DNA from: Roseovarius spongiae
Lineage (GTDB): Bacteria > Pseudomonadota > Alphaproteobacteria > Rhodobacterales > Rhodobacteraceae
NCBI RefSeq assembly: GCF_003651245.1
Contig: NZ_RAPE01000001.1
Span: forward strand, 372,001 to 436,000
Direction: 5' to 3'
Length of the DNA: 64,000 nt
Notes under the pieces: model-generated
The model's database searches: none
What the model was told of the DNA's origin: nothing
The model's input: only the letters and a program-made list of their open reading frames with translations
Shown: positions 37,105-46,580 of the stretch, piece after piece
Numbering within the stretch: position 1 is the stretch's first letter
Layout: each line of letters opens with the position of its first letter
Program-made: the position numbers and the translations under genes

Positions 37105-38265
37105 CTAGCCGCGCTCCGCCGCCGCGCGCCCGGCCCAGCGGCCCGTCGCAAGGCAAGCGGTGATTAGATAGCCGCCCGTCGGCGCCTCCCAGTCCAGCAT
37201 TTCACCGGCGGCGAAGACGCCGGGCCGGTCCCGCAACATCAGTCCCGCGTCAAGCGCGTCCCAGCGCAGCCCCCCCGCGACCGAGATCGCCTCGTCCAGC
37301 GGCAGCGGCCCCGCGTGCCGCACCGGCAGCGCCTTCACGATCGGCGCGACGTCCGCAGGCAGGGGGCGGGCGAACTCCATCAGCAGCGCCTGTTTCGCCG
37401 CCGGCAGTTTCAGCGCCTTGCGCAGGTGATTGCCCATGCTGGCCTTGCCGCGCGGTCGGTCCAGCCGCGCGCGCACCTCGTCCAGCGGCACATCCGGCAT
37501 GAGATCGACGCTCAGCGTCGCGCCCTCGCGAAGCGCGCGCGACACCTCGTAAACGCCGCCGCCCTCGATCCCGCGGGCCGAGATCACGAATTCCCCGCGC
37601 GATGTGGCCGCGCCCGCTTGCAGGCGCACACCCTTGACCGCGCGGCCCAGATGCGGCGCCATGTGCCCGGACCAGTCCACGCGGAACCCCATGTTTGCGG
37701 GTTGGAATGGCGCGGTCAGCTCCGGCAGATGCGCGGCCCAACCGCCGTCCGAGCCGAGCCGCGCCCAGCTCGCCCCGCCGCAGGCGAGCACGGTGACGGC
37801 AGGCGTCACGCGCTGCCGCCCCTCGGGCGTGTCAAAGCAAACCGCGTCGCCCTCCCACCCGGTCCAGCGCCAGCGGCGGCGCAAACTCACCCCCAGCGAG
37901 TCGAGCCGCGCCAGCCACGTCCGCAACAACGGCGAGGCCTTCATCGCGCGCGGAAAGACCCGCCCCGTCGAGCCGGCAAAGACCGGCTGACCCAACCCTT
38001 CGGCCCATTCCCGCACCGCGTCGGGGCCGAACGCGTGCAGCATGGGCGCGAGCGGCTCCGCCGCCGCGCCGTAGGCGGCGAGGAAGGACTCGATCGGTTC
38101 ATCTTTCGTGAGGTTGAGGCCCGATTTGCCCGCCATCAGCAGCTTGCGCGCGGGTGAGGGCATGGCCTCGGCCACGGTGACGCGCATCCCCGCCTGCGCC
38201 AGCGTCTCGGCGGCCATCAGCCCCGCCGGTCCGGCCCCGATGACCAATGCGCCGCCTGTCTTCAT
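37105..38265 (-). CDS. TIGR03862-type NAD(P)/FAD-dependent flavoprotein
   Basis: 386-residue flavoprotein of the BaiN/HI0933-like group. The FAD motif is GAGPAGLMAAE (from residue 10), followed by RKLLMAGKSGLNLTKDEP and a C-terminal GVFAAGEMLDWEAPTGGYLI. Function is unknown for most bacterial members. It is monocistronic and convergent with holA. Confidence 0.9.
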   Translation of the reverse strand: MKTGGALVIGAGPAGLMAAETLAQAGMRVTVAEAMPSPARKLLMAGKSGLNLTKDEPIESFLAAYGAAAEPLAPMLHAFGPDAVREWAEGLGQPVFAGSTGRVFPRAMKASPLLRTWLARLDSLGVSLRRRWRWTGWEGDAVCFDTPEGRQRVTPAVTVLACGGASWARLGSDGGWAAHLPELTAPFQPANMGFRVDWSGHMAPHLGRAVKGVRLQAGAATSRGEFVISARGIEGGGVYEVSRALREGATLSVDLMPDVPLDEVRARLDRPRGKASMGNHLRKALKLPAAKQALLMEFARPLPADVAPIVKALPVRHAGPLPLDEAISVAGGLRWDALDAGLMLRDRPGVFAAGEMLDWEAPTGGYLITACLATGRWAGRAAAERG

Positions 38266-38378
38266 GCTTCACCCTGTCGCCAATCCCGCCATCCTTATCC
38301 CTGTTGCCGAAGGCAAGGACCAGCGATTCCGGGACGGTGGCGGCGGAAGAAGGGCGACCGGGTGCGCCGAAAGCGCGT

Positions 38379-38900
38379 CTAGTGGCCGGCCCCCGGCGCG
38401 GTGATATGCAGCCCGGGCGCGGGATGTTCCAGGTCATGGGCGTCCTGGCCCTCGGCGGGAACGCCGGTCCACCGCAACTTTCCGGTCGCGCATTCCTGGA
38501 CGACAGGAAAGTAAAGCGTCGTCCCCGCCGCGTGCATGTCGCTCAGCGTGCCGCGGAAGACAAAGCGATCGAAATAGGCATCAAGAAGCTCTCCGGTCCA
38601 GATCAGTTCCTTCACCCCTTCGGTCATCGGCGTGCCGTAATAGTCATGGCTGCTTTCATAGGGTCCGGTGATTATCTCGACCGACCAGCCCGGCTTTGGC
38701 GTCGGCTTGACCGCGATCACGCCCTCGGGGATCTGCACGCGCAGCTTCACCGTGGCTTCGCCGTCGCAGCCGTGACCGATGCCCAGCACGCCGACGAATG
38801 TCGAGTCCTGCGCGGCATGAGGTGTTTCGAAACTGACATGCGCAAGGGCTGCCGGGGCGGCGATTGCGAGGGCGGCGAGGCCGGTCATGAAGGCTTTCAT
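38379..38900 (-). CDS. YcnI-like (DUF1775) copper-binding protein
   Basis: 173-residue exported protein. The signal peptide ends ALA, so the mature protein begins HVSFETPHAA; the YcnI family uses an N-terminal histidine to bind Cu(II). The rest carries the DUF1775 beta fold (KLRVQIPEGVIAVKPTPKPG, GTTLYFPVVQEC). ATG 38900 gives the better spacing to GGAG; ATG 38903 is the codon before. It is usually linked to copper or heavy-metal genes, but none is next to it here. Confidence 0.88.
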   Translation of the reverse strand: MKAFMTGLAALAIAAPAALAHVSFETPHAAQDSTFVGVLGIGHGCDGEATVKLRVQIPEGVIAVKPTPKPGWSVEIITGPYESSHDYYGTPMTEGVKELIWTGELLDAYFDRFVFRGTLSDMHAAGTTLYFPVVQECATGKLRWTGVPAEGQDAHDLEHPAPGLHITAPGAGH

Positions 38901-38961
38901 CATTGTTCTCCATATATGTGTTTTAGTCGCATGCCCGAAGGTGAGGGAGCCGTTTGCGTGG

Positions 38962-39693
38962 TCATCCGTCATGCTGTTTACGCAGGCCGAGGAACTCGCG
39001 CCGCAGGGCCTCATCCTCGCGGAAGGCGCCGCGCATGACGGTGCTGGTCATCACGGGCTGTTCGTCCCGAACGCCGCGCCAATGCATGCAGAAGTGATCC
39101 GCCTCCATCACCACCGCCAACCCGTCGGGCCGGATGCGGCGCTCAAGCTCGTCCGCCAGCATGACGACGGCCTCTTCCTGGATCTGCGGACGGCTCATGA
39201 TCCATTCGCAGAGACGCGCGTATTTCGACAGGCCGATCAGTTCGGTTTCCGCGCTGGGCAGAACGCCGATCCATACCCTGCCCATGATCGGGCACAGGTG
39301 ATGTGAACAGGCGCTGCGCACGGTGATCGGGCCGACGATCATCATCTCGTCAAGCCGCGCCACGTTGGGAAATGACGTGACCGGGGGCGCCGCGCGGTAG
39401 CGCCCGCCAAAGACCTCGTCGATGAACATCTTCGCCACCCGGTGGGCGGTGTCGTGTGTGTTGTGATCGTTTTCGGCGTCGATCACGAGCGCGTGCAACA
39501 CCTCTTGCATGCGCGCCCCGACCTCGGCGCGCAGCGCGTCGAGCTCTCCGTCCTCGATGGCGTCCGCGATGTTGTCATTGGCGTAGAAATTCCGTCCGGC
39601 ATCGGTCAGCCGGCGCCGGATCCGATCCGAGACCTTCATGCCGATGACATCGTCCTCGACATTCGTCGCTTGCGACGAAACGGCGTTCAGCAT
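38962..39693 (-). CDS. folE: GTP cyclohydrolase I
   Basis: 243-residue enzyme opening GTP to dihydroneopterin triphosphate for folate/pterin synthesis. Visible sites are NDHNTHDTAHRVAKM, the zinc Cys/His in SACSHHLCP, and the third ligand Cys in ADHFCMHWRG. The usual HHL-x-PF-x-G pattern is altered to HHLCPIMGRVWIGV, which marks a divergent alphaproteobacterial subfamily. The start ATG 39693 follows GGAG. Upstream is a 333-bp non-coding gap. Confidence 0.92.
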   Translation of the reverse strand: MLNAVSSQATNVEDDVIGMKVSDRIRRRLTDAGRNFYANDNIADAIEDGELDALRAEVGARMQEVLHALVIDAENDHNTHDTAHRVAKMFIDEVFGGRYRAAPPVTSFPNVARLDEMMIVGPITVRSACSHHLCPIMGRVWIGVLPSAETELIGLSKYARLCEWIMSRPQIQEEAVVMLADELERRIRPDGLAVVMEADHFCMHWRGVRDEQPVMTSTVMRGAFREDEALRREFLGLRKQHDG

Positions 39694-40026
39694 GATCTCC
39701 ACCCCGCTACGGTCGTGAGAGATTCCCCGGTCCTGGCGGCCAGCGGCCAGCGTGAAAGCGTCATGTCCTGTCCTTTCCCCTGAAACCCGGCGCCTCTTGC
39801 GCCGGTCCTGGCGATTGGATGCGATGCTGCGCAAAAGGTTCCCGCGCGTCGCCGGTCGGCTCACGTCAGTGATTAGGGACGCCAACGGGGCGAAGGCGCG
39901 CGGCCACCCATTAGCGCGGGAAAAGAGGGAGGAGCGTACGACAGCCCCGCAAAGGCGTGGCTATCCCGTTCCGCGCAATGCCTTGCGCGAACAGCGGTAA
40001 GCGAGCGTTGCTTCGACGCTGACGGC
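39694..40026. other. Non-coding gap between folE and hemE
   Basis: No convincing gene is visible on either strand. The sequence holds a small hairpin, CCGGCGC...GCGCCGG near 39789-39807. The region presumably contains the folE promoter. I see no riboswitch fold. Confidence 0.4.
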
Positions 40027-41061
40027 TCAGCCGCCGCGCACCGTGTCGATCATCAACTGAACGTTGGCCGGGTCCGCGTCGGGCGTGATGCCGTGCCCGA
40101 GGTTGAAGATATGGGGCCCCCCCGAGAACGACTCGACAATCGCGCGGGCTTCGCGCACCAGCGCCTTGCCGCCCGTGACCATATGGGATGAGGCGAGGTT
40201 GCCCTGCACGCAACCCTCCACCTGCACGTGCCGCGCCGCCCAGTCCGGCGCGACCGAGTTGTCGAGCGCGACGCAATCCGCGCCGGTGCGCTTGGCGAAC
40301 CCGACATAGTTCTCGCCCGCCTCGCGCGGGAACGCGATGACTGGCGTGTCGGGATGCCGCGTCTTGAGCGCCGCGATGATCTGCCGCGTGGGCTCTACCG
40401 CGTAGCGTTCGAAATCCGCGCCCTTGAGAGAACCGGCCCAGCTGTCAAAAAGCTTGACCACCTCCGCGCCCGCCTCGATCTGCGCCGAAAGGTATTCGAT
40501 CGTGGCCTCGGTCAGCCGCGCGATAAGCGCATCGAAGACCTCGGGCGCGCCGTCCTTCAGCGCATGCGCCGGCCCCTGGTCGGGCGTGCCACGCCCGGCG
40601 GTCATGTAGGTCGCCACCGTCCAGGGCGCGCCCGCAAAACCGATGAGCGTCACCTCGGGCGGGAGCGCGGTCGTCAGGTTGCGCAGCGTCTGGTAGATCG
40701 GCGCCAGCGTGTCGTGAACGTCGCCCGCGTCCCTGAGCTGCGCCATGTCCTGCGCATTGCGGATGGTCGACAGGCGCGGCCCCTCGCCGGTCACGAACCA
40801 CAGGTCGGCCCCGAGCGCCTGCGGCACCAGCAGGATGTCGGCGAACAGGATCGCCGCGTCGAAGCCGAACCGTCGGATCGGTTGCAGCGTCACCTCGGTC
40901 GCAAGCTCGGGATTGTAGCACAGCGACAGGAAATCGCCCGCCTTGGCGCGGGTCGCGCGATACTCGGGCAGGTAGCGGCCCGCCTGGCGCATCATCCAGA
41001 TCGGCGGCACGGGCAATGTCTCGCCCGCGAGGGCGCGCAGGATCGTCTTTTTCTCGGCCAT
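40027..41061 (-). CDS. hemE: Uroporphyrinogen decarboxylase
   Basis: 344-residue enzyme converting uroporphyrinogen III to coproporphyrinogen III in haem and bacteriochlorophyll synthesis. The N-terminal signature is [16 protein letters not shown], and the conserved aspartate is in [11 protein letters not shown]. The C-terminal [17 protein letters not shown] is typical. It is divergent from hemC with a 95-bp shared promoter region, which would allow joint control of the tetrapyrrole pathway. Confidence 0.97.
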   Translation of the reverse strand: MAEKKTILRALAGETLPVPPIWMMRQAGRYLPEYRATRAKAGDFLSLCYNPELATEVTLQPIRRFGFDAAILFADILLVPQALGADLWFVTGEGPRLSTIRNAQDMAQLRDAGDVHDTLAPIYQTLRNLTTALPPEVTLIGFAGAPWTVATYMTAGRGTPDQGPAHALKDGAPEVFDALIARLTEATIEYLSAQIEAGAEVVKLFDSWAGSLKGADFERYAVEPTRQIIAALKTRHPDTPVIAFPREAGENYVGFAKRTGADCVALDNSVAPDWAARHVQVEGCVQGNLASSHMVTGGKALVREARAIVESFSGGPHIFNLGHGITPDADPANVQLMIDTVRGG

Positions 41062-41156
41062 GTCCGGGTCTCCTTCGCGGGCTACGTCCCCTTCCGGAGC
41101 CGGGATGTCAAGCCGGATGCTTGCCAGTCGCGCGCGCGCGCTCTAGACCCGGGCGC

Positions 41157-42104
41157 ATGACGTTGAAACTGCCCACCCCCACGGCGCCGATGAAGCTTGG
41201 CACGCGCGGCTCGCCGCTGGCGCTCGCCCAGGCCTACGAGACGCGCGCGCGGCTGGCCGCCGCGTTCGACCTGCCGGGCGAGGCGTTCGAGATCGTGGTC
41301 ATCAAGACCACCGGCGACCGCGTCATCGACCGCCCGCTGAAGGAGTTGGGCGGCAAGGGCCTCTTCACCCGCGAGATCGAACAGGCGCTGCTCGCCGGGC
41401 GGATCGATCTGGCCGTGCATTCGATGAAGGACATGCCGGTGTTGCAGCCGGAGGGCCTGCTGCTCGACACCTATCTGCCGCGCGAGGACCCGCGCGACGC
41501 CTTCGTCTCGGAGGTGGCCGCCGGGCTGGCGGAACTGCCGGACGGCGCGAAGGTCGGCACGTCCTCGCTACGGCGCAAGGCGCAGGTGCTGGTTGCCTAT
41601 CCCGCGCTAGAGGTGGTGGAGTTCCGCGGCAACGTGCAGACCCGCCTGAAGAAGCTGAACGATGGCGTCGCCGCCTGTACCTTCCTCGCCGTGGCGGGGT
41701 TGAACCGGCTGGGCCGGGCGGATGTCATCGCCTCGGCCATCGCGCCCGAGGTGATGCTGCCCGCCGTCGCCCAGGGCGCGATCGGGATCGAACGGCGCGC
41801 GGATGACGACCGCGCCGCCGAGATGCTCGCGGCGATCCACGATCATGAGACCGGCCTGCGCATCGCCGCCGAGCGCGCCTTCCTGGCCGAGCTCGACGGC
41901 TCTTGCGAGACGCCGATCGCCGGGCTTGCCGATCTCGACGGCGGCACGCTGCGCCTGCGCGGCGAGGTGCTGCGCCCCGACGGGTCCGAGAGCCTCGCGG
42001 ATGACCGCACCGCCCCGGTCGAGGATGGCGCGGAGCTGGGCCGCGCGATGGCGCGCGACCTGCTGACGCGGGCGGGGCCGGGCTTCTTCGACTGGCGGAC
42101 CTGA
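41157..42104 (+). CDS. hemC: Hydroxymethylbilane synthase (porphobilinogen deaminase)
   Basis: 315-residue enzyme polymerising four porphobilinogens. The dipyrromethane cofactor cysteine is C250 in LDGSCETP. Other signatures are GTRGSPLALAQA, HSMKDMP (catalytic Asp region) and GTSSLRRKAQ. ATG 41157 is chosen; the frame extends upstream without similarity. It acts two steps before HemE, whose gene is divergent. Confidence 0.97.
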   Translation: MTLKLPTPTAPMKLGTRGSPLALAQAYETRARLAAAFDLPGEAFEIVVIKTTGDRVIDRPLKELGGKGLFTREIEQALLAGRIDLAVHSMKDMPVLQPEGLLLDTYLPREDPRDAFVSEVAAGLAELPDGAKVGTSSLRRKAQVLVAYPALEVVEFRGNVQTRLKKLNDGVAACTFLAVAGLNRLGRADVIASAIAPEVMLPAVAQGAIGIERRADDDRAAEMLAAIHDHETGLRIAAERAFLAELDGSCETPIAGLADLDGGTLRLRGEVLRPDGSESLADDRTAPVEDGAELGRAMARDLLTRAGPGFFDWRT

Positions 42105-42125
42105 GCGCCTGCCGCGCCGTCGAAT

Positions 42126-42148
42126 GAGTATTTCCGGAACATTGAAAG
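42126..42148 (+). repeat. GAGTAT-type extragenic repeat, copy 3
   Basis: It begins GAGTATTTCCGGAAC and ends ATTGAAAG, a close relative of the element at 24401-24423. It lies just after the hemC stop codon and before the convergent FAD-oxidase stop. Confidence 0.55.
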
Positions 42149-42194
42149 CCGGAGTCGCGGGTTTCTCCCGGGTATGAATACCCAGGGGCCGGCG

Positions 42195-43607
42195 TCAGGG
42201 ATCGGGCAGGACCTTGCCGGGGTTGAGAATACCGTTGGGATCAAGCGCCGTCTTGATCGCGCGCATCGCGGCCATCGCGGCGGGGTTCTTGTGGCGCGCC
42301 ATGCTGTCGCGCTTGCGCAGGCCGATGCCGTGCTCCGCCGAAAAACTGCCGCCAAGGGCGATGGCGGCGTCCTCGACTTCGGTATGGATGGTTTCCATGA
42401 GGTCGGGATCGGGCCGGGTGGGGCAGCAGGTGAAATGCAGGTTGCCGTCGCCCAGATGCGCCACGGACACGTCGCGCGCGCCGGGGTCATGGCGGGCGAT
42501 GATGGCGGCGATGCGGTCCAGCAGGGCCTGCATCCGGTCGAGCGGCACGGCGACGTCGTTGTCGATCACCGGATCGTTCAGCCGGGTTATCTCGGCAGAG
42601 GCTTCGCGCAGCGCCCACATCGCGTTGCGTTGAGCCTCGTTCTGGGCGACTACCGCATCGAGAAGCGCGCCCTCCTCGAAGAGCGCGCCAAGCGCCTCTT
42701 CGAGCTGCGCGGCGATCGGCGGTTGCCCGTCCTCGCCGGGGGTGGCGGCGCGCGGCTGCGTGGCGCCGACCTCGACCAGGACGTTCACGTCATACGCCGA
42801 CTCAAAGGGCGTGCGCAGGCCCGGGATCTGGGCGACGCATGCCTCAACGAAGGCGCGCGGCATGTATTCGAACGCCTGCACCGCGCCGCCGGTTTCGCGC
42901 TGAAGCCGGTTCAGCAGGCCGAGCGCGTCGGAGACCGAGCGCACGGCGAGCATCGCCGTGGCGTTGGCGAGCGGCGCGGGGTGGAGCTTCAGCACCGCGG
43001 CGGTGATGACGCCAAGCGTGCCCTCGGCTCCGATCAGCAGGTGGCGCAGGTCGTAGCCCGAGTTGTCCTTGTGCAGCTGGCGCATCAGGTCCACCACCTC
43101 GCCGGTGGGCAGCACCGCCTCGATCCCGAGGCAGAGATCGCGCGTGTTTCCGTAGCGCAGCACGTTCGAGCCGCCCGCGTTCGTGGACAGCGCCCCGCCG
43201 ATCAGCGCCGAGCCGCGCGCGCCGAAGAACAGCGGAAAGATCAGGTCATGTTCCGCCACCGCCTCGTGGATGTCGGCGATGATCGCGCCCGCCTCGACCA
43301 CGGCGGTGCGCGCGGCGGGGTTGATCGCGCGGATCGCGTTCATCCGGCCCATCGACAGCAGGATCGCGCCATCGGCCTGCGTGCCGCCGGCAAGGCCGGT
43401 GTTTCCCGAAATCGGCACGACCGGCGTTCCGGTCTCGTTGGCGAGCCGCAGGATGGCGGCGACCTGGTCCGTGTCGGCGGGGCGGACCACGGCGAGCGGC
43501 GCGCCCTGCGGGCGGTCCGCCCAGTCGCAGACGTAGGAGCCCATGTCCGCGCCGGTGAGCACGTTCGCGGGGCCGGCGATGGCGGTGAGCGCGTCCAGCA
43601 TTCCCAT
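42195..43607 (-). CDS. FAD-linked oxidase (GlcD/D-2-hydroxyacid dehydrogenase-like)
   Basis: 470-residue flavoprotein of the VAO superfamily. The PP-loop FAD-binding part has PVVPISGNTGLAGGTQ and GALSTNAGGSNVLRYG. The C-terminal cap holds HLGDGNLHFTCCP and the signature SFSAEHGIGLRKRD. Relatives oxidise glycolate, D-lactate or D-2-hydroxyglutarate; I cannot choose. A stand-alone Lrp-type ligand-binding protein is encoded three bases upstream and is probably cotranscribed. Confidence 0.92.
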   Translation of the reverse strand: MGMLDALTAIAGPANVLTGADMGSYVCDWADRPQGAPLAVVRPADTDQVAAILRLANETGTPVVPISGNTGLAGGTQADGAILLSMGRMNAIRAINPAARTAVVEAGAIIADIHEAVAEHDLIFPLFFGARGSALIGGALSTNAGGSNVLRYGNTRDLCLGIEAVLPTGEVVDLMRQLHKDNSGYDLRHLLIGAEGTLGVITAAVLKLHPAPLANATAMLAVRSVSDALGLLNRLQRETGGAVQAFEYMPRAFVEACVAQIPGLRTPFESAYDVNVLVEVGATQPRAATPGEDGQPPIAAQLEEALGALFEEGALLDAVVAQNEAQRNAMWALREASAEITRLNDPVIDNDVAVPLDRMQALLDRIAAIIARHDPGARDVSVAHLGDGNLHFTCCPTRPDPDLMETIHTEVEDAAIALGGSFSAEHGIGLRKRDSMARHKNPAAMAAMRAIKTALDPNGILNPGKVLPDP

Positions 43608-43610
43608 GTC

Positions 43611-43847
43611 TCAGAACGCCTTGAAGGTGAGCGTGGTTTCGGTGCGCTCGATCCCGTCGATGTCCAGCAGGTTCTCGTTGATGAACTTGCCCACGTCGGC
43701 CTCGGGCGGGACGTAGAGCTTCATCAGCAGGTCGAACGGCCCCGAGGTCGAATGCAGCTCGGAATGGATTTCGCGCAGGGCGATCTGCTCGGCGACCTTG
43801 TAGGACGTGCCGGGGCGGCACCGGATGCTGATGAAAACGCAGCGCAT
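43611..43847 (-). CDS. Stand-alone Lrp/AsnC ligand-binding (RAM) domain protein
   Basis: 78 residues consisting only of the RAM domain of Lrp/AsnC regulators (CVFISIRCRPGTSYKVAEQI ... GPFDLLMKLYVPPEADVG ... GIERTETTLTFKAF), with no helix-turn-helix. Such proteins bind amino acids and may modulate full-length Lrp regulators. The start ATG 43847 follows GAGGAGA. It lies immediately upstream of the FAD-linked oxidase, so it probably senses or tunes that pathway. Confidence 0.9.
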   Translation of the reverse strand: MRCVFISIRCRPGTSYKVAEQIALREIHSELHSTSGPFDLLMKLYVPPEADVGKFINENLLDIDGIERTETTLTFKAF

Positions 43848-43935
43848 GGCGTGTCTCCTCGGGTGGTGGGCCTCGCGCGCATTAAGCAGCAAACCGGGCG
43901 CGATGGGAATGGGAATTTTCCCGGCGCGGGGGCGC

Positions 43936-44361
43936 TCAGGCCGTCATGTGCCGCGCCCGCGCGCCGCGCTCGATCGCCGCGGCGTGCAGCCGGTCGATGT
44001 TGAGCTCGTAGCGGATTTCCTCGAGCAGGCGCAGTTCGCTTTCGTCGAGCTTGCCGTCGGCTGCGGCGACGTCGCAGGCCAGCGCATAGGCCGTCTCGAA
44101 GAGATGGGCGGGCAGGTTGTCGCGGATCAGGCCGAACAGCGCGTCGAGCCCGTCTTCCTCGGCGAAGAGGTCGAACACCGTCTGCGCGGCGCGGTTCATG
44201 CGGTCCACGTCATAGGTCGCAAAGACCGGCAGGTTGTTCACAGCCGTTTCGATCTTGACCAGCTCGGCGGTGCGAATCTGTTCGTCCGAGGCCGAAACCG
44301 CGATCATCACCGCGACAAGGCAATCCTGCGCGCTGAGAGGATGCTGTATCTGGTCGGTCAT
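43936..44361 (-). CDS. TerB-family (tellurite resistance-like) protein
   Basis: 141-residue helical protein with the TerB-type repeat of acidic sites: AVSASDEQIRTAELVKIE and DVAAADGKLDESELRLLEEI. This EF-hand-like helical bundle is common in alphaproteobacteria and is not proof of tellurite resistance; no ter operon is present. It is divergent from lysK. Confidence 0.88.
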   Translation of the reverse strand: MTDQIQHPLSAQDCLVAVMIAVSASDEQIRTAELVKIETAVNNLPVFATYDVDRMNRAAQTVFDLFAEEDGLDALFGLIRDNLPAHLFETAYALACDVAAADGKLDESELRLLEEIRYELNIDRLHAAAIERGARARHMTA

Positions 44362-44484
44362 TCCACGTACCCCGGTGATGTGATGTCGCCGCGGACATTA
44401 TTGACTGCATCGCGCCCCGGCAATAGGTAGCGACCGACCCGGAGCGCGTTCCCGCCCGGCCGGGACAATCAGGAGAGCGATCAA

Positions 44485-46059
44485 ATGTCCGATCTGCGCG
44501 ACGCCGCAATGCAATCGAAAGCCTGGCCTTTTGAAGAAGCGCGCCGCGTTCTCAAACGTTATGAGAAGGCTCCGCCGCAGAAGGGGTATGTGCTCTTCGA
44601 GACGGGCTATGGCCCCTCGGGCCTGCCCCATATCGGCACCTTCGGCGAGGTGGCGCGCACCACGATGATCCGCCGCGCATTCGAGGTCATCAGCGACATC
44701 CCGACCAAGCTGATCTGCTTTTCCGACGACCTTGACGGGATGCGCAAGGTTCCGGGCAACGTGCCCGAGCCCGAGGCGCTGAAGGAGCATCTGCAAAAGC
44801 CGCTCACCTCGGTTCCCGACCCGTTCGGAAAGTTCCAGAGCTTTGGCGGGCACAACAACGCGATGCTGCGCCGCTTTCTCGACACGTTCGGGTTCGAGTA
44901 CGAGTTCATCTCGGCGACCGAGTTCTACCGCTCGGGCCAGTTCGACGAGGTGCTGCTGCGCGCCGCCGAACGCTATGAGGACATCATGCAGGTGATGCTG
45001 AAATCCCTGCGCGAAGAGCGGCGGCAGACCTATTCGATCTTCCTGCCGATCCATCCCGAAACGGGGCGCGTGATGTATGTCCCGATCAAGCATGTGGACG
45101 CGGCCGAGGGCACGATCACCTTCGACGACGAGGACGGGCGCGAGATGACGCTGCCGGTCACCGGCGGCAACGTGAAGCTGCAGTGGAAGCCCGATTTCGG
45201 TGCGCGCTGGGCCGCGCTTGGCGTCGATTTCGAGATGTACGGGAAGGATCACAGCACCAACACGCCGATCTATGACCGAATTTGCGAGATCCTCGGGGGC
45301 AAGAAACCCGAGCATTTCACCTACGAGCTTTTCCTCGATGAACATCGCCAGAAGATCTCCAAATCCTCGGGCAACGGGATCAGCATCGACGAGTGGCTTA
45401 CCTACGCCAGCACGGAATCGCTGTCCTACTTCATGTATCAGAAGCCCAAGACCGCCAAGCGCATGCATTTCGACGTGATCCCCAAGGCGGTGGACGAATA
45501 CCATCAGCAGTTGCGCGCCTATCCCGGCCAGGCGCCGGCGCAGCAGGTCAACAACCCGGTGTTTCACATCCACGGCGGCGATGTGCCCGAAAGCCGCATG
45601 GTGGTGCCGTTCTCGATGCTGCTCAACCTCGCCTCGGTGGCGGGGGCGGGCGACAAGGATCAGCTCTGGGGCTTCATCCGCCGTTACGCGCCCGAGGCCA
45701 GCGCCGAGACGCATCCCGATCTCGACCAGGCGGTCGGTTTCGCGCTGCGCTATTTCGAGGATTTCGTGAAGCCCACCCGCGTGCGCCGCGACCCCACGGA
45801 GGCCGAGCGCGAGGCGCTCATCGCGCTGCGCGACGCGCTGGCGGCGCATGACGGCCCGCGCGACGACGAGACGCTTCAGCAGATCGTCTATGACGTGGGC
45901 CGCGACCGGTTCGACCCGCTCCGCGACTGGTTCCGCGCGCTTTACGAGGTGCTGCTCGGCGCGTCTCAGGGGCCGCGTTTCGGCGGGTTCATCGCCCTTT
46001 ACGGGGTCGAGGAGACAGTGCAGTTGATCGATGACGCGCTGGCTGGCAAACTGGCCTGA
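44485..46059 (+). CDS. lysK: Lysine--tRNA ligase, class I
   Basis: 524-residue archaeal-type class I LysRS, the form used by many alphaproteobacteria in place of class II. The HIGH equivalent is HIGT (49-52) in [14 protein letters not shown], and the KMSKS equivalent is KISKS (290-294). The C-terminal alpha-helical domain is complete. It is followed by a separate cytochrome gene. Confidence 0.97.
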   Translation: MSDLRDAAMQSKAWPFEEARRVLKRYEKAPPQKGYVLFETGYGPSGLPHIGTFGEVARTTMIRRAFEVISDIPTKLICFSDDLDGMRKVPGNVPEPEALKEHLQKPLTSVPDPFGKFQSFGGHNNAMLRRFLDTFGFEYEFISATEFYRSGQFDEVLLRAAERYEDIMQVMLKSLREERRQTYSIFLPIHPETGRVMYVPIKHVDAAEGTITFDDEDGREMTLPVTGGNVKLQWKPDFGARWAALGVDFEMYGKDHSTNTPIYDRICEILGGKKPEHFTYELFLDEHRQKISKSSGNGISIDEWLTYASTESLSYFMYQKPKTAKRMHFDVIPKAVDEYHQQLRAYPGQAPAQQVNNPVFHIHGGDVPESRMVVPFSMLLNLASVAGAGDKDQLWGFIRRYAPEASAETHPDLDQAVGFALRYFEDFVKPTRVRRDPTEAEREALIALRDALAAHDGPRDDETLQQIVYDVGRDRFDPLRDWFRALYEVLLGASQGPRFGGFIALYGVEETVQLIDDALAGKLA

Positions 46060-46132
46060 ACCGCGGCGCATTGCGCTGCATCAAGGCGGCGAAGACCGCC
46101 CCATGCCAGCCTTGAGGCAAAGGAGTCAGCGA

Positions 46133-46543
46133 ATGAGATATCTGTCAGTCATGGCCGGGCTCGGCGCGGTTGCCGCGCTCGCGGCCTGCGTCCAGTCCGC
46201 GTCCATGCCCGAGGCGGACGAGGGGCGGATGCTCTATGCGCAGAACTGCGCCCAATGCCACGGTCCGCAGGGCAGGGGCGACGGCCCCTGGGCGCGCGGC
46301 ATGTCGCCGCAGCCTTCGGACCTCACGCAACTGGCCGAGGGTGGTCAGTTCCCGAGGGCGCGGGTGCTGTCGACAATCGACGGCTATCACCGCGCGCAGC
46401 TGCCGGGGCAGAAGATGCCGGAATTCGGCGCGCTCCTGAACGGGCCAACTGTGCCGGTGGATGTCGGCGACGGTGCGATGACGCCGACGCCGCGCCCCCT
46501 TGCGGCCCTTCTGGCCTATCTAGAATCGATACAGGGCGCCTGA
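46133..46543 (+). CDS. c-type cytochrome lipoprotein
   Basis: 136 residues. A signal peptide ends in the lipobox-like LAAC (Cys19), giving a membrane-anchored periplasmic cytochrome. Haem attachment is CAQCH (39-43); the likely methionine ligand is M95 in GQKMPEFG. This is a single-haem class I fold. The partner is not evident. ATG 46133 follows AAAGGAG. It converges on the AAA ATPase gene. Confidence 0.9.
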   Translation: MRYLSVMAGLGAVAALAACVQSASMPEADEGRMLYAQNCAQCHGPQGRGDGPWARGMSPQPSDLTQLAEGGQFPRARVLSTIDGYHRAQLPGQKMPEFGALLNGPTVPVDVGDGAMTPTPRPLAALLAYLESIQGA

Positions 46544-46580
46544 CGCGGATCTCCCTAACCGGGGCGGCGCCAGGCGTCAG
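46540..46580. terminator. Inverted repeat pairing two convergent stop codons
   Basis: CTGACGC (46540-46546), which contains the cytochrome TGA, pairs with GCGTCAG (46574-46580), which contains the TGA of the AAA ATPase on the minus strand. The long loop and lack of a T run make termination uncertain. Confidence 0.35.

Noticed and set aside
43936-44361. Tellurite resistance system
   Set aside because: Only a generic TerB-fold protein is present; no terACDEZ genes are nearby.
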